Below, piece after piece: positions 33,297 through 47,017 of a stretch of DNA of 64,000 nt (within the stretch, counting starts at the first letter, position 1; each line of letters starts with the position of its first letter). The position numbers and the translations under genes were made by a program. Below the pieces are notes generated by a model that was not told the DNA's origin, made no database searches, and saw only the letters and a program-made list of their open reading frames with translations. Source of the DNA: Pectinophora gossypiella (Eukaryota > Arthropoda > Insecta > Lepidoptera > Gelechiidae); assembly GCF_024362695.1 (NCBI RefSeq), contig NC_065417.1, forward strand, positions 11,091,001 to 11,155,000. The letters are read 5' to 3'.

Positions 33297-36200
33297 AATA
33301 GCCTGGATACTCCATACAAAAATGTCGTTCTTACCCTGCGCGCGCTCCTTTACTCCTCAATAGTTGAAATGGGGGGGGGGAAATGAAGGTCGATTCAAGC
33401 TGGTATTGGTGCGGGGCGAAGAGTGTCCCTTCTATACGTAGGTAGTTAGTATTATTGTTCATTCTATACTAAAAGTAAAATATTTGTTTTATTTATTTAT
33501 TTATAACACACTTATACACTATCATTACAGATGTTCCCCGATGCGATAGTGAAGAACGTAACTAGTACAGTACAATATTTACCTGGTACAAGTCTATAGT
33601 CTTATTGGATAATCCTTTAAAAGTCCTTTTGCAACTAGAAGTAATATAAAAAGGAAATAATGTTTATAGCGTGCTTTAGATAATGCATGCAAGACGTTTT
33701 AACTTTCCCGTATTGTTGCTGCAACAGCGTGTAATAAGATTTACGGTCCGCCTGTATTGACAGTCGAGTTATCTCCTTACTACACGGTAGAGCATATACC
33801 CGTCTTGTGTAACAGCCACTGGGTACCGAGTAACGCCTCGAGTGTGACCGTATAACCGAATTAATAAACAGCCCCTTTGTATCAGCTGATTTCCATAACA
33901 ACATTATCACGGGGTGTCTGCTTGATGGATTGAATGACACTGGTAATGTATTTATGGTGACATCAAACGCTAATACCCATACCGTGTTACCGGATGTAAT
34001 ACTTTGCGGTAATTATTGTAGTGTGTGACTTAATGATTATCGAACATAAATACGTAGGTATAAAAGATCAGGAGAAATTTTAGTTGTATAAGCTGTTTAT
34101 TTCCTAATTTGAAATATGTATATAAATAAAAAGCTATCCGAAGAAATTCCAAGATTTTTTTTAAGAGGAACCTTGCCCAGCATTAAAAAGCATACCATAA
34201 ACGTGGAATATATTCGAATATGCGTGCGTATTATTGTAAGTGAGTCACAAGAGCACATGTCTTCAAAAGACGCCGATATCGACGGAGCCACAAAGAAAAT
34301 CAATACACATGATCGCATGATGGAGTGTTCGGCAAAGTTGAAGAGATCTGCCGCACACGCCGATGTTCCATAAATCTTATTTATGTTTGCTTACCAAGTG
34401 TCGTTTGGATACATAACAAGTGAATTCGGACGAAACAGGACGACGACCGACCGCCAGCTTTTAGAGTGGTCTACAAATCGATAGTTTTATCGATAGTCGC
34501 AAAGTGACTTGATTGATCTGTACCTACTTGATATTTTATAATATTCGGTTACATTGCTAAGTCGGAAGATTTCTCGTTAATTTTGTCTGACGTAACGTAT
34601 GTTTCGGCGATATTATTTTGTAAGACGACACAGATTCTTCCATCGTGAAAGTTAGGTATAGTCGATAAATTGAACATTAAAAAATTGTTTATAAGGTGTT
34701 GACTATCGATTTTAGGCGACACACTAGCAAGTTTGCGGCATTCGGGCGTGGCTCTCGTACATTTTTATTGCCTCACTTTGTCGGGGACGCTTGACTTTCG
34801 CACAGCGTGTCGCACCGTTTGTTCTTGTTACATGTTATCAAAGTCCAAATAATCGCCCTCATTCTTTCCTTGAATTCTCTTTGTTGGATACCAAACGAGT
34901 CTAATAACATTCTTTTCTGATTCTTATTTTTATCTTGTATCGCAATTGCTAGATACCGTACCTTGTTAGATTCGATAATGTGTAACAAATATAGAGTTCA
35001 GCCGTTTATGTCACCTACATTTGATAAATAACAACATAGTCTAGAATCACGCGTACAGCTGTTAAGTGTGTTTCACCCGACTCAACTTAAAGTTATTTAA
35101 AGCTAAACGATCTTGAAACAACAAAACCGATCACGTCGTGCATACACGCAGCAAGATACTGGAGCTTGGAACTAATTACATCTCCATTTCGTCTCGGATG
35201 TCTCAAAACGTTTCTGTGTACGATATTGTTGAGTGATTTACGTTTGCTATCGTCCATTTTGTGAATTAAAAATAATCTTGGCATATTAAGGTCATGCATC
35301 CTTTAACAGATTTCTATATGAACCCTATCTACAAATTGAGGGTTGACCGCATTGCAGTCTGGTACTATATGCGTAGTTCAAGCGTTATATTACTTTTCCC
35401 TTTGAAAGTCAGCTAATTTCTCATTTAAAAATAAGGTCAGGTTATCTTCATTACTTGATTACACATGGACCGAGAACTCATTTGCCAGGCGACTGACCGC
35501 TTTGATTTTACGACGCGGTTTATGAATCAGCGACAGTGCATTCATTAAAACGGGATACATGTAGTATTTACGTATGCGTGTAACTGGACCGACTATAGAG
35601 CCGTTCTCATGGCTAAAGTATAGTGCATTGTGCACTGTTAGAGCTTAGCATCGTAAACTTTACGACTTGCAATTGCTGTACGACAGTAAAGTAAAACACA
35701 TGTTTAAACTATCAATGACAGAATATAAATTAGTTCCCATTATTGCCTGATTGTAGAAACAAAATATTCTCCCAAATTATATAGACAGTAACTTAACGTC
35801 CAATGTTTCCACAATATGAAAATTCTACTTTAACTCCAATGTTTATCCCCTTCTTGTTGAATTTGTTTTCAGTAAAAATAGACTCTTCCCTTAGGCAATC
35901 TATAACTCGGGGCAAAGCAATATCCACGATTTGTGATATATTTAGCTCGCTAACAAAACATTTGCAGGGGTCTGGTTCCTTTTAACAAGATGAGTGTTCG
36001 GTTAAAAATATAAAAGCTCCGTTAGACTGCTTGCGGTTTCTTAAATTTTAAGTAGGGCTATAAAAGTAGTATCGGACAGGTGCTATTGTATACTCAGTTC
36101 GAAATAAACCTCTGTAGTCAATATTAATATGGCATGGTGGCTATTTGTTTACTTTTTTACCTCACGTTTTCGGATGATTCACACTAAATATATTCATTCT

Positions 36201-36800
36201 TGCATCTGTCGCTTGCGTTCCTATTCTAGTATTTCAACCATAAATATCATGTTATTTAAATTATGTAATTGTTCGGCCGAGTCTCTACATGTATATTTCA
36301 ATTTTCAGTTTTCATATTAACTTTAACTTCTAAAGTGCTATAGGCATGCTCGGTGTTTTGTGAACCATTTTCCTTAAATTATTCCTTTTAGAAATCATTA
36401 TATATTTTTGGCTTAGGTGTTCCTATTGCTTTGATCTTGAATTTCGGAGACCCAAACCCAAAACCATTACAGAAACCGTGCATTTATTGTCTGTCCCCAC
36501 AGATGGTAAGATTTATTATTTAGCTTACATCACTATCCGTCGCTTTGTTTATTTTTCTGAGCCCTGTTGACAATATACGTATGTTATAGTTCTCTCATGG
36601 CTGTCTGTTCAAGTTTTAATTAGAGCATATATTTTGATTGTTGTCAGTTTGATATGTAAATCCAGAAATTTGACTCTAATTAGGTATCCCACTATCTAAA
36701 TGATTTTCATATACAAATACCTTATGATACTTTCCTTCTGCGTAGTGTCAAGGTTCATAAGTATTTGTAGTTACGTGTGATATGTTGTACTGTATACGTT
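33297..36800. other. Non-coding stretch with a CGATA cluster
   Basis: No gene is recognised. A G run lies at 33,371. Between 34,475 and 34,711 there are several CGATA/TATCG motifs, including an exact TATCGATA at 34,488-34,495. The open frame at 34,116-34,373 (85 codons) has no recognisable features. Confidence 0.4.
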
Positions 36801-36829
36801 CGTTATCATATCAGTGACGGTGACACACG

Positions 36830-37217
36830 GTTGGTTCGACGCCTCTGCCTCTAGCGCTCGACGCGCGCCCCCTGCTGTGTTCCCCGCGCCCCGCGTGCCG
36901 CTACTCCCGCCTGACTGATGCAGTCTTCACACAACTGTCGTCGGAGCCGCACGCCTTTACCACGATAAAAGCTTATCGTACCCGAGCTTTGTCTTATTTA
37001 TAATGAAGTGTCATCTGTTTTGCAACATTGCATTGTTCTCGTATAGTTGTTGAACCAGTGCTAGTGAGTGTTTGTAAAAGAAGGATCTATTATCGCTGAA
37101 CAGTGGTTAACGGTTTTGGTAGTGCCGGTTTCGTTTATTATTAACTTAAGATCCGTGATTGTGTTTACATTTTACTACGGGATGTTTCAGTTGCATTAGC
37201 ATCTACTAAATATCAAG
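36830..37217 (+). promoter_or_regulatory. Candidate promoter and non-coding first exon
   Basis: The stretch 36,840-36,960 is unusually GC- and CpG-rich for the window. The sequence then changes to exon-like composition and ends 'tatcaag' followed by GTACGT, a good splice donor (37,218). The only ATGs give very short frames (a 16-codon one at 37,003 and a 5-codon one near 37,182), so it would be 5' UTR. GCGCCCCCTGCTG at 36,865-36,877 matches the core of the classical CTCF site in reverse. I infer a plus-strand gene start whose coding exons lie to the right, out of the window. There is no transcript evidence. Confidence 0.4.
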
Positions 37218-40200
37218 GTACGTATGTGGTTTGGTTATTAATTCTTACTGCTGTTTTATGAAGTTCTTTTCATAGTGCCGCAAAATTATCAAATAATCGG
37301 TTATTCTTGTTTTATTTTATCTATTGTAATTTAGTTTGTAATCGAAATAGACTAGGTGATCGTAAAGTTTGATATTTATTTTTCATTGTGTTTACATTAT
37401 GTGTGCATATCAATGTATCGTAGGTACATCACTTAAGATATAGTTTCTAATGAGACTTAGATTTGCCTTTCCCATTTTTATAGCACTTAAATCTAACAAG
37501 TTTTAAAACGTAAGTCGTTCTATTTGATAGAACCGTCTGTGATGGCATAAATATTTAATTATCCCACGATACCATGGAGGAGGGTTAGATGAAAGGAACG
37601 AGAGAGTGAGAAAGCGATACTGTTCCAGAGGGGTTGCCAACGCAGGCAAACTGGGATATTGGTGTGAATACCGTAGGTACTTACCCACTCAATTCATCGG
37701 CCAGTTGAAAACGACCATTATTAAATCGGTCTTTGCTCGCAGGAAGCTTAACAACGTGCTTTGTTTCTTATCACTGTCCCACATTACATTGTCTACCGGA
37801 TTTTACAATTTGTCATTCAGCAAGCCTATTTAAGTCTTTTGAGTGTATTAAGTTACTGTTCCATGCGTTGGATTGGGCCTGTCAAAATTGTTAACTACAG
37901 CGGGACCCATGTCACACAAGTTTCAACATGACTTTGCTAGTTTGGACGTGTTCTGGAGTATTTCACCTTATCTCAAAAACCCTCGCTAACCTGAAGTTGC
38001 TTGGCCAACATTAATTATAATTACACAGATTGTGGTTAGAAGTTATATTATTACACTCACAATATAACGCAACATAGCTGTAGATATTAAGTAAGTTGCT
38101 CGAAACAATTAGTGGAAGGCGTAAATGCATATTGTTGAATTACACGAAAGACTCTTTCTTTATTGCTATCCATAGCTGCTTTGCTTTCCCGCAAAACAAT
38201 ACTTCCGATTCACACGTATTCTTTTAATTACTTGGTGAGAGCTGTTATAATTTTACTCTCTTGTATAATACAATTACGTATTTCACTAGAACTCTTTTCC
38301 ATCACATACCTATTTGCGTTCGAAGCTACGCTTTCGACTATTGATAATTACAGGATTATGGAGGTTATTACGTAGGTGATAAATATTACATTAAAATCAA
38401 TGCTAAGTTATCTCTATCACCTATCCATTTATCATGTTTGATAGTACAATAGATATGTTGTAATCGATTTCTGATGTTATACTCCGAAGTTATCTTGATC
38501 GATGTTGATGGATACAATTAATGTATGGAGCAAGTTATTCGGCAATGGAATTAGCGCTTCTTATTTAGTAGCATAGCAAATTGTAATTTTTAATCTGATT
38601 CTGATTGATTTTGATACAAGCAGCGAAGCTGTTACACACGCTTTCAAAGATTTTGAAATGGGTAGGTAGGTATGTCTCAAGAAGCACTCTGTGGCAACTT
38701 TCGCTTGACTAGTTTATACTGAGCTTTAGACATGCTCTTCAAATATGGCCATGTACATATAGGGGGACCACTGTCAACTTTAAACGAGATGGAAACATCC
38801 GGCGAACTCGTCCAGGTCATTGCTGTCAAAATAGACTTCAATATTCAATCACAAATCTTTATTGAAGTGAAAGTTGCTTTTCACCTATAGTATTAAAAGA
38901 ATACAAGTAAGACTCTTAATATCCATTGTGAAACATATTCAATCGAGTATTATACTTAGGTCGTATAAGATCGTATATCAAACAATTTAATAGATTTGTT
39001 ATACTATTTCATTCAATGATGCTTTCCGATTACTTAAACACATTAAAATTGATATGTTGAAATCCGTTTGTCAAGTCTACAATAGCATTTAATTCTCTTT
39101 ATTGTCTGCGAGAGAACGATCACTTATAGTTAAGAGGATACTGACCTTTTGGAACTCTTGGTACCGATTTATGCTCCGTATTGACATCACTGTTATCATT
39201 AAACATATTAGTTTTGTTATGCTCCACTGGTCGAAGAATAGCATTTATTCACATAACAAACGAAATGTTATTACATCACTCCTTTTGTCCTCTGAAGGTG
39301 TTTTATCCGTTTGAAACTATTGTTAATGGAGCAGACAAACTATCTTGAATTGATAATGGGTTTATTCGTTAGTGAATCACACTTGACTTGAGTTTTATAA
39401 TTAATATTAACAGTCTCCTGTCTCCCTCACAGTTACTCATCGCGCACGTGTAATTACGTGTCTAAAAACACTAAACACTGCGTAGACGTAATCGTTTATC
39501 AGATTTATTTAATTTTGAAAGTAGTGCTTTCTCCTGCATCTTCATGTCCATAGCCAAAGTGAATCATTCTTCGCTCTGACACGCTTTCTAGACATACGAT
39601 TCAACTATTATAATTGATTTTTCTATCTGGACCATCACCAGTTAGCTCAAAAAGTCTTATCTTACTTGACCCAATAGCCTCAAAATTATTAGCGTTTACT
39701 ATTCCAATATTTGAACCCACAATATATGTATATTGATTATAAGTCGCAATATAGAAATTGCTTTTACGCCCTGCCTTCGGAAAACGATCATGTTCATCTT
39801 GAAAATCTCTCACCAAGATTAACAAACGTATTTGGGTTAATGATGTTTATTGTAAATACTTAGCTAACATAACATTCCGTGCTGGTTATGATTGATTACG
39901 TCTGTCTATTTAGGTCATTCCTACAACGTTCTTTTTGTATGTCCTCAACTTCGACGGGATCGTGTTTTATTCATAAACATTCTTCAATGGAGTATGAGGA
40001 ATTCCTAATTACATCTCTGGGTCGATCGGTCTCTTAACAATCGGATGAAAGGGCGCTGACCTGTCTATGGTTATTGAATCGGTGTTTGTCATTAATATTT
40101 ATGGCTTGCTCACTCTTGCAGCGCTTCGGGGAAGCAGACACCTGACTGTTTTTCCATTACACCCGCCTACTTACCCCGAACACGTGTTAATTACCTACGA

Positions 40201-43083
40201 GAAAACTGTTAACGTTGTTTATTCCGTTCCGACTGCCCAAATAGTGGTAATGAACACGAATCGAACACGTCTTTCCTTAAATGGATAAAAGTACCTATTC
40301 TTTTTCTTTAGCACCATAAAGACTGCCAACAATGTTAGTTAAAAGTGTACCTATATCTTCAGAATTTATTTAAATTGTAATGCAACGCAGCTTCTTTTTA
40401 CGGAGTTAATGTCGTTATAGTCTAGACTGCTGTGCATGACTAGTGTTGCAACTTCGTGCCGTGTGATAAAATGAGACTAGGGTCTGACGAATGCACCTCG
40501 ACGAGATAGTGTCGTACTATATCGCAGTCACCATTTCCTGTCCGTACCTCGCATCAATTTTGTATGGAAATAGATGGAGAGGCACAGAGCAACCGAAGTG
40601 AATGCTTTTGTGCTTCGTGTTTTCCAATTTAGAGCCAGTCTGCTATACGTAACTTCTGTCTCTCCGTCTGAAAAGAAAAATATCTATTTCAGTATTCATC
40701 GCAGTATCGCTCTCTAGTAAGATTTTGGGTAACAAGTTTCACATATTTGATTTCATAAAGTTATAAGAGTACCAGAAGAGCCATCCCCTACAAATATATC
40801 ATTATACTTATTGATTATAATGTTGACTTTTTGTTGTAACTGTAGAGGAAATAAAAGATTTTACTTTCTTATTTGACAGTGACTCCAATGAGCTTTTATA
40901 CAAGTAAAACTTTTGTCTCCTTTTATATCAAGGTTACGAGTTCAATGACAAAAACTACAATACAACTTTAATCAACCCACCAATGTGTGAATACTTGAAT
41001 AGACGCTTCATTATCATCTTGAATCAAGCAGTGAATACATTTAGGGGAACGTGGGACGCTAACTTGTTGCGAAACTCAGTAAGAACTTCCACGAACACTC
41101 CTGACCCTCAGCACGCCGTTAGAATTGGTAATCTTGACACTATCACCGCTGTGGGTATGTTTCTACACCCACTGCAATTTCTTACCGACTCGTCACGCCC
41201 AGATAAAGAAATTGAAGATTTCTCGATGAGCCTCATTACATTACGTGACCCACAAAACCACACGCGATTTCAATCGTCTTATTAAACCGGTCTTTTATTT
41301 GATAAAATCCATTTGAAGTGCACATTTTTTACGTCTGTGACACGCATTATGTAGAATGAGACAACCCAATGCCGTCACCTTGTCGAGATGAACTCAAGGC
41401 TTAAATTATTATTGATCAGCTGTCGGTATATGCAGCACACGTCATTAACTATGCAATCTCACAGCAAATACAGGTCGCAATGGTTCTTAGAGATGAAGAC
41501 GTCAAGATAAGGGCACAACTTCTGATGTGGATCTAATTCTATAGCACGTTGGCAATGAGCACTACACACATGAAGAAATAACAAGTTTAGCAATAGATGT
41601 TTGTTAACTTAGTAATAATAGACTCGTTTGCTCTTAGTAATAAAATAGTACTGTCTATCATCACGAGCGCGTCGTTGAAATCGAGTAAGGACTATAAAGT
41701 TAAATATAGTGCACGTAGTGTAGGCAATATAGATTAATATTAGAATCACTATAAAGTTATGTTGCTGTCGCTACACATCCATAATCTTGAAGATAGACAG
41801 GAACTTTTTACATAATGATGACACATATCGCATAACTAATAAAAAAACTTAACATAATGACAATCGCTAATATACAGCGAAACTGAGTGCTACATCTCGT
41901 TTTATGAGGGAACATCCTTGGATGTTCGTAAATATCCAAGTTAAAAATTATAATTTAAGTACTGAGGTCTGATAGGTCGCTATGCTAACAACATGAGTGT
42001 CTATAAATAAAATGTACTTAATTGCGGTAATTTTGTTCGTGAACATAATGATGGCGTACTTAAAGAACAGGAAAGGTTTTTTATCGTGTTTACAATTTGT
42101 ACGGACGGAAGCGTCACTTGTGATGGGCTGTACACGACAGGAGATTACCACTAAACACTGCTTGATTACGGACTTATGATGACTTTAGGAACTCTTAACA
42201 ATTACTGACCAGTATGTTTCGTAAATATGCATATTATCTCTATATGGAGGTCAGATGCATCGACGCGAAGATGAAGATGATTGAAGATATTTATTTCGAG
42301 ACTTTCAAGGATGGTCATTGTGATCGCGACTATCAAAATTATCCTCCATTGGAAACATTCGATTAAAATCCTTACAAACATAAATAAAAGTCGGCCAATG
42401 ATATGTTATCGGGGACATTTTTAAACGTCTTGGCATTTGTAAAGGATATTTTAGTGACATTTAAAGGTTAATAGCCATCCATGTCATTAAAAAACTTTTG
42501 TAAGTAGAGCAAGCTACGAGTCACCGCCCTCGTAGATACTATTTACTATTTGTGGAAATGAAATGGATTCACAGTAAACATAGTCTACGTGTGTTTTAAA
42601 CTCTTTGTATATTAAATCGTATTTAAATAGTAATAAGATCCGAAGAGATAGTTGTGTTAAATGAATCTGAACCTTGTCAAGTGGTGATTGAATGTTCACA
42701 AGGGCGTGTCAAGTCCTTACTCGAATTCAATTAGCGTTCCAGGCTTGGCCATTAGTTAATCTACCCCATCGTCGCACGGCAATAAAACCCTAGTTTATAC
42801 TGGATTACCACTGGTACTTGTAATTCACGTAATTTCTATGCGGGTATCTGTACTGTAAACATGTCACCATACCCAAGTTCATTCATAATATTATTTATTC
42901 CAAAATCACTTTGTTCGTTATCTGTCTCATTTATTCACAAAGCCTTTCCTTTGTGAATTATTTCCGTTTCATTGGGATTTGGAATATTCTTATCTGGTTT
43001 GTTTTTGTCGCTGTAATACAGTTTCCGACATTTCGAAGTCAACATTTTCTTTCCAAATATCTGACGATAAAAAGATAACATAC
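37218..43083. other. Possible first intron; no recognisable gene
   Basis: 5.9 kb of mixed sequence. The 100-codon frame at 40,983-41,285 has no recognised domain and no supporting splice context. No transposon ends were noticed. Confidence 0.4.
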
Positions 43084-43165
43084 ATACATACATAAACTCA
43101 CGCCCGTAATCCCTAATGGGGTGGGCAGAGCCACAAGTAATCAAAGACAACTTGCAGCCACTGTT
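43084..43165 (+). repeat. Dispersed repeat C, copy 1
   Basis: 'cataaactcacgcccgta', 'gtgggcagagc' and 'aagtaatca' recur at 57,522-57,650. The A-rich run that follows could be its poly(A) tail. Confidence 0.6.
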
Positions 43166-43326
43166 GATACGAAAAGAAAAACAAAAAAAAAAAAAAAAAA
43201 AAACAAAAAAAAAAAACAAAAAAAAAAACAAAAAAAAAACAACAAAAAAAAAAACAAACAAAAAAAAAAAACAGAAAAAAAAAAAAAAAACAACAGCTAA
43301 AAAGAAGAAAAAAAAGAAAAAAGATA
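43166..43326 (+). repeat. A-rich low-complexity run
   Basis: About 160 bp made almost entirely of A broken by single C or CAAC steps, then AAG repeats. It probably grew from the tail of the preceding repeat. Lys-rich and Phe-rich open frames across it are artefacts. Confidence 0.8.
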
Positions 43327-43849
43327 ACAGCTATATTTTTTGTCTCATAATTGATATTTACATTATCAGTTACAGTACAGTCATGAGCAATATAATGTAC
43401 CCACTTTAGGACTCTGTCGCACTATCATATTTGACATTTAGTTAATGTGACATGGTACCAAAGTGTTACATATTAATGCTCGTGACTGTACCGTATTATT
43501 GGCTTTCACGTTAATTTTGTCTCGTCTATATACAAACTAGGTACTTAATTAATATTTGATATTTAATTATCAAAGTAGGTATACTATCCAATAAATCCCA
43601 GTATAGATGCGTGATGTACCGTTCCCGGTAATGTACCCAAAGTGGGAATGTTCTTGTTATAAAAACTCTTTAATAGTAAGGATAATAGCTGCTCTTCATT
43701 TTTAAATTGTTATTTCTTGTCCTCTGGTCTTATCTGCCTAAAGGTTAGGAAATAAAGCTTAAATAAAGTTTTTACATAAACTATCCCAGAGTAAAAACAT
43801 TCTCAGGTATGGCGCATCACTGGATACGACTGTACAATACAATACAAAT

Positions 43850-43970
43850 ACACTTTATTGCACCAAAATAAAAAGAAATAATTACAAAAAGACTCTTAAC
43901 TAAGTAAATGTCAAATGGCGGCCTTATCGCTTAAAGCTATTTCTTCCAGACAACCATAAGGTGAGGAAAA
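43850..43970 (-). mobile_element. LINE 3'-end fragment, diverged relative of the 4,957 copy
   Basis: It has 'cactttattgcacca' at the left and 'ccttatcgcttaaagc' with 'tatttcttccagacaacc' at the right. These match position by position, with changes, the tail at 60,809-60,910 ('cttatctctaagagag', 'atctcttccagccaacc'). Confidence 0.65.
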
Positions 43971-44020
43971 ATGTACGTATGTGTGTATGTATGTAATGTA
44001 TGTATGTATGTGTATGTGAA
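43971..44020 (+). repeat. TATG microsatellite
   Basis: An imperfect GTAT/GTATGT run directly follows the LINE tail fragment. Confidence 0.8.
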
Positions 44021-44277
44021 AATGTAGGTGTGGTGACTGTACTTCTGTAGCCAAATATCAGGGCTTGTTAAAGCTATTTATGTAGAGGCACTAACCTTAA
44101 AGCTTCAAAGCTTAAAAAGAATAATTAGTTGTGCGTGACCCCACCGTCTCGACTAAAAGCATTGACCCACCGCTACCTTTACAATTCAATTTACAATTCA
44201 ATTCTACTTGTTCCTGATTGTCAGTAGGAAGCTGTTAGTGTTTTACTTTTATACTGTAGCGATTGTATTTTTATTGT

Positions 44278-44340
44278 ATTTTTGACGTGACTTATTGTAG
44301 ATTTGCCGCAGATGGCATTAACTACTTGGCCGGACATTAT
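44278..44340 (+). repeat. Dispersed repeat D, copy 1
   Basis: 'TGTAGATTTGCCGCAGATGG' followed by 'taactacttggccggaca' occurs reversed at 62,129-62,192. Confidence 0.65.
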
Positions 44341-46121
44341 ACTGTAGCTATTACGTGGGCAATGTGTTATGTAGTGTCAATTGACATTTATTGCTGGCAA
44401 TGTTAAAAATATTTCAACCATTGTGTTCTTTTGTTTTGAAGCAAGACCTAAACATGCGATTCCTGTTGTGTAAGTAATTCTTCGTCAATAGCTTTACCAA
44501 GTACAACTACGTATATTGTGTACTTATTTTGTAAATTTATATTCTCATTCTTGGAATCCTAAGCATTATCAAAACACGGCTGAGTTGTCACAGATATGTG
44601 CTTTATAATGTTCGTGAGGTTACGTCTCTGCGTTGAATGTTAGCACTTCATCTGCGTCTCTTCATGCAGATGTGTCTAATGACACGTCAAGTCGCAAACA
44701 CGCCCTGTAATCTTAACGCAGTAATATGAGGTTCCCTATTATAACCTCGGTGTATTCTTAGCTCGTAAGTAACTTAGCGCAGATGTTAGTCATTAGCGCA
44801 GGTGGAATCCTAACATGAGCAAAACGCGCTATTTACATTCACCTCCATTTTTTTCTGGAGTTCGTCGACTCCTTGAAACAATCTTCGTTGTATCCCAAGC
44901 AGAAAATAAGTTAAAGCTCAGTCGTTTCCAAATAAGTTATTCGGAATAGCCTCTTACCATTCCCGCTGAAAGCATAAAGCCATTACGCATGTCTTTTAGA
45001 GTGAACTACCGGATCTTGGTAAAGTAAAGCTGTTGTTTTAGCCGCTTTTGTATTAACTTACTCAAGCCTAAAATAGTTAATCTCACATAGTCATATTCGA
45101 TGTGAAAAGCACCAACTGCATCATATATCATTTTCGTGAAACATCAAAGGATTCTGAACCACCCATTCAGTGGTGAGGCTCGGAGTAGGTCTTTACAAGC
45201 TTATTAATTACTATGGGTGGGTTGATGATTGAAATGTGAAACGTTTCACCGAAAATAGCCCAAGATTTTCTAAATTTAGCCGCATGATGGGGGATGTTTC
45301 AAACGAACGACTAGAGATAGATATTTGCTACGTCGAATCGAAACCCATTTTCAAGTGTGCAGCTTAGGTAATATTTATCTGGCGGAAGGTAAACGCACCT
45401 ATATAGAGGACTGACGTTCCCAATTCCAACAAAACCTTGATAAAACACCACAAACTGAGAATGGCAATGCGTCGGGACTTTGTTAGTGCGCTGACCTCGC
45501 CGCAGTGGCCGTTAACCGAAATGAAAAATCGTGTTTCGATCTATTCGTTTCATTCACCGAAAACATTGAACTTTTCGATTTTACTAGGAGCTTATCGGAA
45601 ACTGTTAAACGCTATAACGTGGATACAACTCAACAGACAATGGACTGAATCTTCACCGCTATTAAGTTACACAACCTTTTGTGTTACCACAAAAACTATC
45701 GGTCGTAACTGTTCTTTAAATTGATAGCGAGAAAATGTTGAAATGACCATGCATTTCTTGACTGTAAGTTGTCTATAAGCACTATTTTTCTTACTTTAGT
45801 AAAAAGCTAATTAACTTCAGCATGAAACTGTTTATGAACGGTTTCGAGGCGCATGCAAATTACATAAACTCATTGGCTAATCGTAATCTTACTTGCATTA
45901 GGAAACAGTTTATTTATAGCAGTAAACCCAGCTGTGAGTCTAAATCGTGTTATTGTTATATGTATTTTACGATTATTCAATACTGTGCTGCCCCAGATGC
46001 CGCCGCTTACCAAATGGTAGAAGCAGAAATGCAATATGCAATTAAAATTACGTACCGTGTTCATTACATTCACCATGCACAGGTGACACGTATACGCTTA
46101 GGTATAATAACAATAGGTATA

Positions 46122-46325
46122 GTGATAGCCTAGTTCGCAGAACGCGTGTTACATCGTAATGTCACGGTTTCGGGTTCGAATCCCGGCTCGGTGTCTAAAC
46201 CATTGAATTCCACTTCATGAGTTATAAGTCATGTTTGGATCATAGATACTCTATATGACGTGGATTCCAGGATTTGTTGCCGGTTAATAATAAATACTTT
46301 CTTTCTTTCTTTCTCTTTCTTTCGA
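46122..46325 (+). mobile_element. tRNA-derived SINE with CTTT tail
   Basis: Box A-like 'tagcctagttcgcagaacg' is followed by an exact box B GGTTCGAATCC at 46,173-46,183, then about 100 bp of body and a (CTTT)n tail ending at 46,325. GATAGCCT occurs both at the head and just after the tail, which may be a target duplication or part of the head. It is not a working tRNA: there is no proper acceptor stem. Confidence 0.7.
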
Positions 46326-46367
46326 TAGCCTCGCCCCCTATTACATGGGACTCAAACATAGTTGGCA

Positions 46368-46440
46368 AGAAGTGGATGTGTACACTATACACCTCTGCCT
46401 ACCCCTTCGGAGACACAGGCGTGATACAATGTTATGTTAT
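46368..46440 (-). repeat. LINE-tail-like fragment, also at 61,371-61,420
   Basis: 'ctctgcctaccccttcgg' and a flanking 'tacactatacacc' match the reverse of the 61,380-61,420 block. Confidence 0.5.
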
Positions 46441-47017
46441 ACTAGCAATATTTTACTTGTATTAATCGTATTGTTTCAGGACTACCACTCAATGCTACCA
46501 CTATTCAAATAGAATAGAAACCACTGTGTCAATGAGAAGTGAACTTATGTGTATTGATAATATCCGAACTAGTAGACAAGTTATGTTAATCAACGAATAG
46601 TTTGAAATAAGAACTATTTTTAATCTTTCTATCTTTAAAAGCAACAGCAATCGGTGGTCTACTAGACGTATCGATCGTTGGCTACTTAACGATTATGACT
46701 CATAAAATTTACCCATTCGTAACGTGTTAGCCTTTTTGAAATAACCCTTATTTACTTTGTTAATGACCTATTAAACGTCATAATTAATATTATATTCTAC
46801 GTTTGTTACAGGTACGAGTCATGTGATTGTTTTCGATTGGTAAGGAATGATGTCCAAGTGTTTATTGGAGGTACTTTATATTTATAGTAATTACCTACTA
46901 AAAAGTGTCATTGTGGTCCTGTGGATCACCAGCTTACTTCTCAAACGGGGAGCGCCCTTGCACCAATGAGTTGTTATTTTATCTTAAGTGCAGTTTTCAC
47001 TAACACAGTTGAATTGA

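Noticed and set aside
36129..36320. 63-codon frame upstream of the candidate promoter
   Set aside because: No recognisable features and the codon use looks random.
40983..41285. 100-codon open frame on the plus strand
   Set aside because: No recognisable domain, no repeats, no flanking exon signals; length is within chance for this much DNA.
43116..43409. 97-codon lysine-rich open frame and its phenylalanine-rich antisense partner
   Set aside because: Both come from the A-rich low-complexity run; there is no start context, domain or splice signal.
46122..46200. Possible real tRNA gene with exact box B
   Set aside because: No pairing acceptor stem is visible and a SINE body with a CTTT tail follows.
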